A stretch of DNA of 64,000 nt from Planktothricoides raciborskii GIHE-MW2 (GTDB taxonomy: Bacteria > Cyanobacteriota > Cyanobacteriia > Cyanobacteriales > Laspinemataceae), in contig NZ_CP159837.1 in the NCBI RefSeq assembly GCF_040564635.1, positions 809,001 to 873,000 of the forward strand, written 5' to 3'. The notes beneath the pieces are model-generated. The model did no database searches. It saw only the letters and a program-made list of their open reading frames with translations, and was not told the origin of the DNA. A program made the translations under genes and the position numbers. Of this stretch, positions 18,141-25,654 are shown one piece after another. Position 1 is the stretch's first letter. The number at the start of each line of letters is the position of its first letter.

Positions 18141-20876
18141 ATGACAAAAATGACTAATTATTTATCTGATTATTTTCAAATCAACCGGCGGTATTCGCGA
18201 TCGATTAATTTAGAGCGAGATTTAGAAAATATTGATGCCCTAAATGGGTATATTTTCACCGAAAGATCCCTGGAGTCACTCAGACGAATTTTAACGGGAT
18301 TTCAGGATGCCAAATCTAATCGCGCTTGGACTTTGACCAGTGTTTATGGCACGGGCAAGTCAGCATTTGCTCATTATTTATCGGCGGTTTGTGCGCCAGA
18401 AAATCAGCCGATACGCCAGCGGGCTTTAGAAATTGCTGCCGCATTAGGGCAGAGAAACCCGGTTGCCGATCATCTGCTGAAAAATACGATTCCTGATTCA
18501 GGTTTTGTTCGGGCAGTTGTGACGGCACAGCGAGAACCGTTGAGTCATACAATTGTTAGAGCATTGTATCGGGGTTGTCAGGTTTTTTGGGGTAGCAAAA
18601 AAGGCAAGAAACCAGCGATCGCCCAGGATTTAGCTGAGTTATGCGATCGCGTCAAAGCTGGAGAAATAATAGATAGTAAAAAAATTCCAGCTTTGGTTCA
18701 GGAAGTGGCGAAAGCAGCCCAAACCGGGGTGTTGTTGATTATTGATGAATTGGGGAAAAATTTAGAATTTGTTGCCCAAAATCAAGGGAATGACGATTTA
18801 TATTTGTTGCAGCAATTAGCGGAACTACCCCGGTCAGGTGATTCGCAAATTTATATTATTGGTTTACTGCATCAAGCATTTGCGGATTATGGGGAAAGAT
18901 TAGCCTCGGTGCAGCGGAATGAATGGGCAAAGATTCAGGGACGATTTGAGGATATCCCGTTTAAAGATTCGGCGAGTCAAATGTTACGTTTAATGGGGCA
19001 AGCTATTGAACATCCCCCAACCCCAAAGGTGATTGAAGCTATCTCTAATCAAGCCCAAAAATGGTTTAAAGTATTACCAAGTAATCTGGTCAGTGATGTG
19101 ACTGACCAGGGCATTGCAGCGGTTTATCCTTTACATCCAGTTGCGGCGTTAGTTTTGCCGGAATTATGCACTCAATATGCTCAAAATGACCGTTCTTTGT
19201 TTACCTTTTTGACCAGTGATGAACCTTATTCGTTTCAGAAATATTTACGGGAAATTTCCTGGGATGTGGCGATATTACCCAGTCTGAAGTTAGACCGGAT
19301 TTATGATTATTTTATTGAGTCGGTGGGGATGGGGATTACTTCTCGACCGAAGCTGCAACGATGGATTGAGGTTCAAGGTCTGATTAATGATGTGAGTAAG
19401 AGTCTTGATGCTGATAGTTTGCGGGTACTCAAAACCATTGGCACATTAAATATTGTGACGACTACGGGGGCATTAAAGGCTAATCGTTTTCTGGTGACAA
19501 TGGCAATGTGCAATGACCCCAACGATCGCCAACAATTCGGTTATTGGGAAAAGATAATTGATGGGTTATTAAATAAGGGCATTATTACCCATCGTCGCCA
19601 AGTCGATGAGTTGCGAATTTGGCAAGGTTCTGATTTTAATGTGGATCGGGCGATCGCCGATATTATGCAGTCGGAAAGAGGGACTTTAGTTAGTCTTTTG
19701 TCGGAATTTCGACCATTAAAACCTTTGGTTGCCCAACGTCATAGTTATGAGACAGGAACGTTACGTTATTTTGAACGGCGATATATTGATGCCACCACAG
19801 ATTTATCCCAACTCAATTGTGCGATCGATGGTTGTGATGGGTTGATCGGATATTGGGTTGATGAAGAATTGGCAACGGATGGCGCAACGGATGTGGCAAC
19901 GGATGGGATGATGAATGGGGCAACGGATATTTTAGGAAAAAGGGATAAATTATCCGCTGTGTCTTCTATATCCGCTGCCAAAAAAGTACCCGCCCAAACC
20001 GCAGATGGTAAACCATTTATAATGATTTGTGCTGCAAAATTGGAGAATTTACGGTTATGTGTTCGGGAGTTTGTTGCCCTGAAAAAAATTCAAGAGTCTG
20101 CCCCAGAATTGCAAAGTGATGGGGTGGCGCGACGGGAGGTGAGATATCGTTTAGTTCAAGCAGAAGAATTGTTAGATGACAGCTTGAGTCAAGGGTTTGA
20201 TGTGGTGGCAAATCATAGTCAATGTTGGATTGATGGTCAGCCGCAACTTTTAAGTCGAGTGACTGATTTGAATGCCAAGCTTTCGGAATTGTGCGATCGC
20301 ATTTATCCCCGCAGTTTAATTCTATGGAATGAGTTAATTAATCGTCGAGAATTGACGACCCAAGGGGCGGCTGCCAGATTAAAACTGATTTCGGCGATGT
20401 TAGAACATCAATCAGAGGAAAAGTTAGGATTAGAAGGATATGGCCCGGAAGTGGCGATTTATTATTCTTTGTTAGCCGATACCGGAATTCATCGCCAAGA
20501 AGCTGGGGAATGGGGATTTTATCCACCGCAAGAAGAGTCTGGGGTGGGGAATGTTTGGCAGGCGATCGCGGATTTTTGTGGGGAAGCGATCGACAAACAA
20601 CTGTCTTTAGATTTACTCTATCAGCGGCTTGCTGCCCCACCATTCGGGGTGAAACAAGGGGCGATTCCGATCCTTTTGGCTGCCATGATGTTGTATCGGG
20701 TGGATGATTTAGGGGTGTATAAAGATGGGACGTTTATCCCGATTTTGGGATTAGAACATTTTGAGATAAGAAACCGGGCTTTTGTCGTGGGTTTGACCCA
20801 GAATCTCAGGAAAAATAGTAAAAACCCTGTTTCTGGGATTCCTGTAAAAAATAGTAAAAATTTCTCAAGTTTTTAA
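18141..20876 (+). CDS. Large P-loop ATPase of the DUF4007 operon (SspC-like candidate)
   Basis: 911 residues. A Walker A (SVYGTGKSA, about residues 67-75) and a Walker B (VLLIIDELGKN, about 197-207) define a single ATPase module followed by some 650 residues without recognisable domains. The layout resembles ATPases of DNA-modification defence systems (SspC, BrxC/PglY types). I assign SspC only by its position after a DUF4007 gene. A short Asp/Thr-rich duplication (ATDGATDVATDG) lies near residue 580. The last 35 or so residues (IRNRAFVV and KNPVSGI) are encoded by copies of the dispersed CCGGGTTTCTT repeat. ATG at 18141 is preferred to a TTG at 18126. Confidence 0.75.
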   Translation: MTKMTNYLSDYFQINRRYSRSINLERDLENIDALNGYIFTERSLESLRRILTGFQDAKSNRAWTLTSVYGTGKSAFAHYLSAVCAPENQPIRQRALEIAAALGQRNPVADHLLKNTIPDSGFVRAVVTAQREPLSHTIVRALYRGCQVFWGSKKGKKPAIAQDLAELCDRVKAGEIIDSKKIPALVQEVAKAAQTGVLLIIDELGKNLEFVAQNQGNDDLYLLQQLAELPRSGDSQIYIIGLLHQAFADYGERLASVQRNEWAKIQGRFEDIPFKDSASQMLRLMGQAIEHPPTPKVIEAISNQAQKWFKVLPSNLVSDVTDQGIAAVYPLHPVAALVLPELCTQYAQNDRSLFTFLTSDEPYSFQKYLREISWDVAILPSLKLDRIYDYFIESVGMGITSRPKLQRWIEVQGLINDVSKSLDADSLRVLKTIGTLNIVTTTGALKANRFLVTMAMCNDPNDRQQFGYWEKIIDGLLNKGIITHRRQVDELRIWQGSDFNVDRAIADIMQSERGTLVSLLSEFRPLKPLVAQRHSYETGTLRYFERRYIDATTDLSQLNCAIDGCDGLIGYWVDEELATDGATDVATDGMMNGATDILGKRDKLSAVSSISAAKKVPAQTADGKPFIMICAAKLENLRLCVREFVALKKIQESAPELQSDGVARREVRYRLVQAEELLDDSLSQGFDVVANHSQCWIDGQPQLLSRVTDLNAKLSELCDRIYPRSLILWNELINRRELTTQGAAARLKLISAMLEHQSEEKLGLEGYGPEVAIYYSLLADTGIHRQEAGEWGFYPPQEESGVGNVWQAIADFCGEAIDKQLSLDLLYQRLAAPPFGVKQGAIPILLAAMMLYRVDDLGVYKDGTFIPILGLEHFEIRNRAFVVGLTQNLRKNSKNPVSGIPVKNSKNFSSF

Positions 20877-20877
20877 G

Positions 20878-23169
20878 ATGACTCAATCAAACTCGATGCC
20901 GAACGATCCGGTTTATACAGAAAGGGCTGCTGAGAGTAGTAGCAGTGAAGATTTATTTGTCAATATTTTTCAGGAAGCATTAGGCTTTGAACGCACTCAA
21001 TTACTAATTCCTCAGTATCCAGCGATCGATATATATGGAACGGGACGATTAATTGATTTTGCCTTTATTTCCAGATTGGATAAATATGCTTTTGAGATCG
21101 ATGGTGAGGTCTGGCATTCTCCAGGAGGTGAAATGGTTGATGCTGAAAGCTATCGCGATCAACTTCTGCGACAAAATAGCTTGGTATATCAGGGATGGAA
21201 AGTCTATCGATGGACAGATGTTCAGTTAGCGATCGATATAGAAAGAATCAAAGAACAATTGCTGCTATTTCTTGAACGCGAGATTGCCGAAGGAACCCTT
21301 GATGGTTTTTTGCCCCGACAAGAAGGGGGTGAAGTTTCTTTACGAGAACATCAAACTGATGCTTTACAAGAACTGCAAAAATTGAGAAATGAAGGCAAGA
21401 CCATCAGCTTATTAACTCATGCAACAGGTACAGGCAAAACTCATATTGCCTTGTCTGATGCGAAGAGTTTAGGACTGAGAACCCTTTACCTAGCACATAG
21501 AACTCCTCTCCTATCGCAAACTCAAGAAAGATTTGCCGAAATATGGCCTGATGCTAGTTCCGCTATTTATCGCAAAAATCAGGGAAAACCAAATACACAG
21601 ATTGTCCTGTCAACGATTCAAACAATGGCAGCCAATCTAAATAATTTTGAACCGAAGGAATTTGGCTATATTATTATTGATGAAGGCCATCATGCTGCCG
21701 CTGAAACCTATCGGAAAGTCATTGGTTATTTTCAACCTAAATTTATTTTAGGATTAACCGCTACACCAGAAAGACATGATGGCCAGTCATTGATTGAGAT
21801 ATTTCAAAATTATGCCCATCGCCTAGATTTGTCAGAGGCGATCGCACGAGGTTTACTCGTCCCAATTCGCTGTGTGCGAGTTCAAACAAATATTGACTTA
21901 ACTAAAATTCGGTTTAACGGAGTTGATTACCGTAGCAACGATTTAGGTCAGTATCTTTTTATTCCTAGTCGCGATCGCCTCATTGCTGAAACTTATGTTA
22001 ATCATGCTTTAGGCAAACGGGCAGTTTGTTTTTGTATTGATGTCAAACACTCAGAACAAATGGCTGAGGAATTCCAGAGACGAGGGGTTAAAGCTGCCCA
22101 TGTTTCTGGCAGAATGAAACACGATCAAAGGCAAGAAATATTAAATGCATATCAAGCAGGTGAGATTCAAGTTCTCTGTGCCTGCGATATTTTAAATGAG
22201 GGATGGGACTCACCGGAAACCGAAGTGCTATTAATGGCACGCCCAACCCTGAGCAAAGTGATTTATATTCAGCAGTTGGGACGAGGAACTCGCCCTGCAC
22301 CGGGAAAAAATTATTTATTAGTTTTTGATTTTATTGATAATACCAATCGCTATGCTCAAGCCATGAATGCCCATCGGTTATTTGGTGACAATTCCTATAT
22401 TCCAGGGGGACTGGTTGCGGCTCCAGATAAAATGATAGAAGAAGAAAAACGACAGATAGATCAAGGAGAAAAGTCAGTGGTGATACTAAATCTTAATATC
22501 TGGGTAGATCGTTATGAACCTGTTGATATCTTTCGTTGGCAAGATGAAGTCAAAGAAATGTATCAAGCCAGTGAATTAGAAGCTGCATTAGGGATTGGAG
22601 AAAGCGTTGTTAGACGTTGGGTAGAATCCGATCGCATCACCCCAGACCACACCATTGAACTGGGGAATAGAGTCTATCACTATTTTAAAAAAGATCGACT
22701 AGAGGAAATTAGAAGCACCTTTAACATTGCTCCCCTAACCAATGAAGATATCAAAGAAAGGTTCTTTGATTTCGTGAGCAGAATGGATATGAATACTTCC
22801 TATAAACCTGTCCTTCTGCTAGGATTACTCAAACTCGCTGACGCGGCTGGTCGGATTAAAACTACAGAACTGACTGGATTTTTTCGAGACTTTTATCAAC
22901 AAAGATTGACGGAAGGTTTAGTCGTGGAAGGAAAAAAGAAAAAAATGTCCCGTGTTGCTGAACTATCAGATAACGAAATTGAGGGGATTATGCTGACCAA
23001 ACCCTTTGAAAAATTTGAGCGGCGCAAATTTGTCCGCCGTCTTAAAGAACTGACGATTTTAAAATTTTCAGAACCTCTATGGCGTAGCCTAACCGATCAA
23101 GATAAAGCCGAATTGCAAAAAATGGCTAAGGCAGCTTTGCAAAAATATTATGCGCGATATTCGCAGTAG
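20878..23169 (+). CDS. SF2 helicase fused to an N-terminal DUF559/Vsr-like nuclease and a MerR-like HTH
   Basis: 763 residues. Residues 1-130 look like a DUF559/Vsr-type PD-(D/E)xK nuclease (LIDFAF with Asp60; FEIDGEVWH with Glu73 and Asp75; YRDQLLRQN; WKVYRWTD). A type III restriction/RecQ-like helicase core follows: HATGTGKTHI (181-190), DEGHH (268-272), LTATPER, and QQLGRGTRPAPGK (465-477). Residues 562-608 (YQASELEAALGIGESVVRRW) resemble an excisionase/MerR helix-turn-helix. The gene begins one base after the ATPase stop, so translation is probably coupled. A restriction-type or repair role on foreign DNA fits; the target is unknown. Confidence 0.8.
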   Translation: MTQSNSMPNDPVYTERAAESSSSEDLFVNIFQEALGFERTQLLIPQYPAIDIYGTGRLIDFAFISRLDKYAFEIDGEVWHSPGGEMVDAESYRDQLLRQNSLVYQGWKVYRWTDVQLAIDIERIKEQLLLFLEREIAEGTLDGFLPRQEGGEVSLREHQTDALQELQKLRNEGKTISLLTHATGTGKTHIALSDAKSLGLRTLYLAHRTPLLSQTQERFAEIWPDASSAIYRKNQGKPNTQIVLSTIQTMAANLNNFEPKEFGYIIIDEGHHAAAETYRKVIGYFQPKFILGLTATPERHDGQSLIEIFQNYAHRLDLSEAIARGLLVPIRCVRVQTNIDLTKIRFNGVDYRSNDLGQYLFIPSRDRLIAETYVNHALGKRAVCFCIDVKHSEQMAEEFQRRGVKAAHVSGRMKHDQRQEILNAYQAGEIQVLCACDILNEGWDSPETEVLLMARPTLSKVIYIQQLGRGTRPAPGKNYLLVFDFIDNTNRYAQAMNAHRLFGDNSYIPGGLVAAPDKMIEEEKRQIDQGEKSVVILNLNIWVDRYEPVDIFRWQDEVKEMYQASELEAALGIGESVVRRWVESDRITPDHTIELGNRVYHYFKKDRLEEIRSTFNIAPLTNEDIKERFFDFVSRMDMNTSYKPVLLLGLLKLADAAGRIKTTELTGFFRDFYQQRLTEGLVVEGKKKKMSRVAELSDNEIEGIMLTKPFEKFERRKFVRRLKELTILKFSEPLWRSLTDQDKAELQKMAKAALQKYYARYSQ

Positions 23170-23179
23170 TTATCGGTGC

Positions 23180-23452
23180 TCAGAAATCGGGTTTCTTGGT
23201 TAAATCTCAGCTATGTTGCATAACTTATCCCAAAAACCCGGTTTCTTTGTTGCTTGGTTGCTTGCTTGAGTGGTTGAAGCGCGATTCGCGAGAGCGGATC
23301 CCTTGCGCGATCGCACCTTCAGAGAATCGACAATTTAATCAGCAAATAGCTGCAAACATTCCTAATCTGTGGTTGGTGCGTTACGGGGCTATTAGAATTA
23401 GTCGGTTAGAATTGAGAATTAATTAAGCGCAAAGACACACCCTACCAATATG
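23180..23452. repeat. About 270-bp composite repeat, copy 1
   Basis: It begins with CAGAAATCGGGTTTCTT and runs through AAGCGCGATTCGCGAGAGC and a conserved block around TTAATCAGCAAAT to GGTGCGTTACGG. The same order of blocks reappears at 24,229-24,490. The two copies bracket the toxin-antitoxin genes. A short open frame inside (23,196-23,426) is repeat-derived. Confidence 0.8.
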
Positions 23453-23453
23453 C

Positions 23454-23459
23454 TATAAT
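23454..23459 (+). promoter_or_regulatory. Candidate -10 box of the UPF0175/DUF3368 module
   Basis: TATAAT sits 30 bases before the antitoxin ATG. The paralogous module has an identical TATAAT at the same distance (41,712-41,717) with a shared TTAAAAACATGGA leader, so promoter and genes were duplicated together. No good -35 box is visible. Confidence 0.6.
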
Positions 23460-23483
23460 GATTAAAAACATGGAGAAAAAGCT

Positions 23484-23729
23484 ATGACAATTGTCATCTC
23501 TAATGAAGTTTTACAAAACGTAGAAATGTCTGAAGAGCAAATGCTCCAAGAAATTGCCATCATGCTGTTTGAACAAGAACGATTTACCTTGGCTCAAGCC
23601 AGTCGGTTTGCTCAGATGAATCAGCTTGAATTTCAAAAGTTACTTGCCAGTCGCCAAATTCCTCTACACTATGATATTGCTGAGTTAAGAGAAGATATGA
23701 AAAGTTTAGAAGCAAATAATTGGCGATGA
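23484..23729 (+). CDS. UPF0175 family antitoxin, copy 1
   Basis: 81 residues. UPF0175 proteins are small DNA-binding-type proteins usually coupled to DUF3368 PIN-like toxins. Visible: a helical LLQEIAI-type segment (here MLQEIAIMLF) at about 20-29, then a helix-turn-helix-like FTLAQASRFAQMNQLEFQKL at about 34-53, and the common C-terminal motif YDIAELREDMKSL. It shares ATGA with the next gene. The copy at 41,742 differs at only a few residues. Confidence 0.85.
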   Translation: MTIVISNEVLQNVEMSEEQMLQEIAIMLFEQERFTLAQASRFAQMNQLEFQKLLASRQIPLHYDIAELREDMKSLEANNWR

Positions 23730-24208
23730 TTATTGTTAGCGATACTTCCCCCATTAGTAATCTGGCAGCCATTGGACAGTTGCATCTTTTGCAACAGCTT
23801 TATGGGACAGTGATGATTCCAGCGGCGGTTTATCAAGAAATTCTCAATTCTGGAGCCTCAGATTCCGCTACTTTAGCCGTAAAAAATTTTGATTGGATTC
23901 AAGTGAAATCAGTTAGCAATCTGGCATTGCTAAAAACTTTCCAATCTAACCTAGATCCAGGAGAGGCGGAAGCGATTGTTCTGGCAATAGAGTTGAATGC
24001 AGATCGCCTGATTGTGGATGAACGAAAAGGCAGACAAAAAGCGATTCAATCTGGGATTAAGGTGATTGGTTTATTGGGGATTTTGCTGGCAAGCAAAAAA
24101 CAGGGATTGATTGCAGAGGTAAAGCCATTCTTGGATGCTTTAGTCGTGCATGGATTTTGGATTCGTAATGAGCTTTATGCAGAATTACTCCAATTATCAG
24201 GAGAGTAA
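23726..24208 (+). CDS. DUF3368 PIN-like toxin, copy 1
   Basis: 160 residues from the ATG at 23726, which overlaps the antitoxin stop as ATGA. DUF3368 proteins have a PIN-like fold and are predicted metal-dependent ribonucleases. Acidic residues in expected places: VSDTSPI at the start, DPGEAEAIVLA at about 87-97, and LIVDERKGR at about 106-114. It pairs with the preceding UPF0175 gene. The second copy at 41,984 is nearly identical. Molecular target unknown. Confidence 0.85.
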   Translation: MIIVSDTSPISNLAAIGQLHLLQQLYGTVMIPAAVYQEILNSGASDSATLAVKNFDWIQVKSVSNLALLKTFQSNLDPGEAEAIVLAIELNADRLIVDERKGRQKAIQSGIKVIGLLGILLASKKQGLIAEVKPFLDALVVHGFWIRNELYAELLQLSGE

Positions 24209-24228
24209 GCGCGATCGCCTATATTTCA

Positions 24229-24490
24229 GAAACCGGGTTTCTTATTTAAATCTTGGTTATTGTGGCAACAATTATCCCAGAAACCCGGTTTCTTGGTTGC
24301 TTGATTGATTGCGTAGTTGAAGCGCGATTCGCGAGAGCAGATCCCGAAGCGGGAATCGCACCTTCGGGGAATCTACAATTTAATCAGCAAATATCTGCAA
24401 ACATTCCTAATCTGTGGTTGGTGCGTTACGGCGCTATTAGAATTTGCTCGTTATAATTGAGAGTTTATTGAGCGCCTAACACACCCTACG
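24229..24490. repeat. About 260-bp composite repeat, copy 2
   Basis: Same block order as 23,180-23,452, including near-identical runs such as ACATTCCTAATCTGTGGTTG followed by GTGCGTTACGGCGC. Its right end (ACACACCCTACGAATAT) lies where the minus-strand mazF-like frame breaks off, so the repeat appears to have replaced the rest of that gene. Confidence 0.8.
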
Positions 24491-24566
24491 AATATTGTTC
24501 GTGACCCCTTGTTGGATTCAAATCAATTAGCCAGATATCCCCTCGTGATGGTTTTAATAAATTCAT
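24486..24566 (-). pseudogene. Truncated MazF/PemK-type toxin (N-terminal 26 residues only)
   Basis: The ATG at 24566 overlaps the stop of the preceding antitoxin (ATGA). The frame reads MNLLKPSRGDIWLIDLNPTR then GHEQYS and stops at TAG 24488-24486. RGDIWLIDLNPTRGHEQ is the classic N-terminus of MazF/PemK endoribonucleases, normally about 110 residues. The frame ends at the border of the composite repeat, so the toxin is truncated and surely inactive. Confidence 0.8.
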
Positions 24567-24808
24567 GGTTCTAAACCATCAGCTAAAGTAACATCCCAGG
24601 CTTCTCTTTCTTCGATTTCTCCTGCCCAAGCTTCTGGATTATTGCGTAAAGCAGTGTAAGCTTGATTAGCTTCTTCCAAAAATTTCTGTTTTCGGTATTG
24701 CTCGATCGCCTTATCCAGAATTTGCGGGATTGATTCCCCAGAACGGGCAGCTAGTTCTTGCAGCATTTTATAAGATGTGTTGCCTATTTCGACTGTACAA
24801 AGTTCCAT
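24563..24808 (-). CDS. Antitoxin-like protein, orphaned partner of the truncated MazF
   Basis: 81 residues. The N-terminal half (VEIGNTSYKMLQELAARSG) fits a short DNA-binding or dimerisation segment seen in cyanobacterial toxin-antitoxin proteins; the C-terminal half is acidic (AWAGEIEEREAWDV) as in MazE-type neutralising tails. It overlaps the start of the mazF remnant by four bases, the usual layout of such operons. With the toxin gone, it may be a relic or may act on another MazF. Confidence 0.65.
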   Translation of the reverse strand: MELCTVEIGNTSYKMLQELAARSGESIPQILDKAIEQYRKQKFLEEANQAYTALRNNPEAWAGEIEEREAWDVTLADGLEP

Positions 24809-25056
24809 TGAATTCTCTGTTGTTTTTCAAATTATAAAATGATTTTCTTGATTATATGACAAATTCAGAAACCGGGTTTCTTGGTTCAATCGAGGGCGCT
24901 TGTTGCAGAAATTATCCCAGAAACCCGGTTTCTTGATGGGTTGCCTGGGATCGGAAACCGGGTTTCTTTGTTAAATCTCGGCTATGTTGCAACAGCAACG
25001 GAGAACCCGGTTTCTTAGTTTCTTGGTTTCTTACCAATTTTTTCAAATTGCCAACC
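24809..25056. repeat. Spacer with three pairs of CCGGGTTTCTT palindromes
   Basis: Alternating copies of AGAAACCGGGTTTCTT and its CCCGGTTTCTT complement occur at about 24,869-25,020, with fragments shared with the composite repeat (GTTGCAGAAATTATCCCAG). No gene is visible. Confidence 0.7.
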
Positions 25057-25500
25057 CTACAAAATTGTTAAATAAGTTTCCGTGGGACTAATGGGCAACG
25101 GCTTCAATACTTGACGATTTAAGTCAACTTCTAACCCCAAAGATTCTAAGGGAATTACTCCCAAAAGCGGGTCATGTCCTCCCGGTAACTCCAAACACTC
25201 AAAAGTTCCTTCTCGGTCAAACATGGATATTTTTGCATCTTGGAAAATGCGGGCTTTACCAATCCCCATTGCCGTAGCTACATCGACTTCTTTGAGGATT
25301 TTTAAGCCTAATTGCGCGATCGCCTCTGGGGGTAAACATAAAGTCGTTGCCCCGGTATCAACTAAGACATTTTCCAAGGTGAGCGATCGCACTTCTGCCG
25401 GTGAAATTGTCCCATCTTCGGCGCGAATTTGGTCAGCGCGATTAATAATTGTCAGCGTTGTAAAAACTTTACCCATATCCTGCTGATTTGTTGCTTGCAT
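25057..25500 (-). CDS. Retropepsin-like clan AA aspartic protease
   Basis: 147 residues. The catalytic LVDTGATTLCLP motif lies at about residues 46-57, followed by hydrophobic beta-strand segments (AMGIGKARIFQDAK) and a second hydrophobic LLGVIPLESLGLEVD loop typical of retroviral-type aspartic proteases, which work as dimers. The start ATG at 25500 follows GGAG. Cyanobacteria carry many such stand-alone genes, usually of unknown substrate, often in variable regions as here. It is divergent from the cysteine desulfurase gene. Confidence 0.8.
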   Translation of the reverse strand: MQATNQQDMGKVFTTLTIINRADQIRAEDGTISPAEVRSLTLENVLVDTGATTLCLPPEAIAQLGLKILKEVDVATAMGIGKARIFQDAKISMFDREGTFECLELPGGHDPLLGVIPLESLGLEVDLNRQVLKPLPISPTETYLTIL

Positions 25501-25654
25501 AATCTCCTCCTAAAATAGTCGGAGTAAATTTTTATCTTTAGTCTAGCATATATTTTTATAAATTAGCATAAGCTTAACATTTATTTATCAATTTTATTGA
25601 TAATAACTTGTTAAAATAATAGCGCTTTTATTAAAAAAATCATCCGAACCGAAT

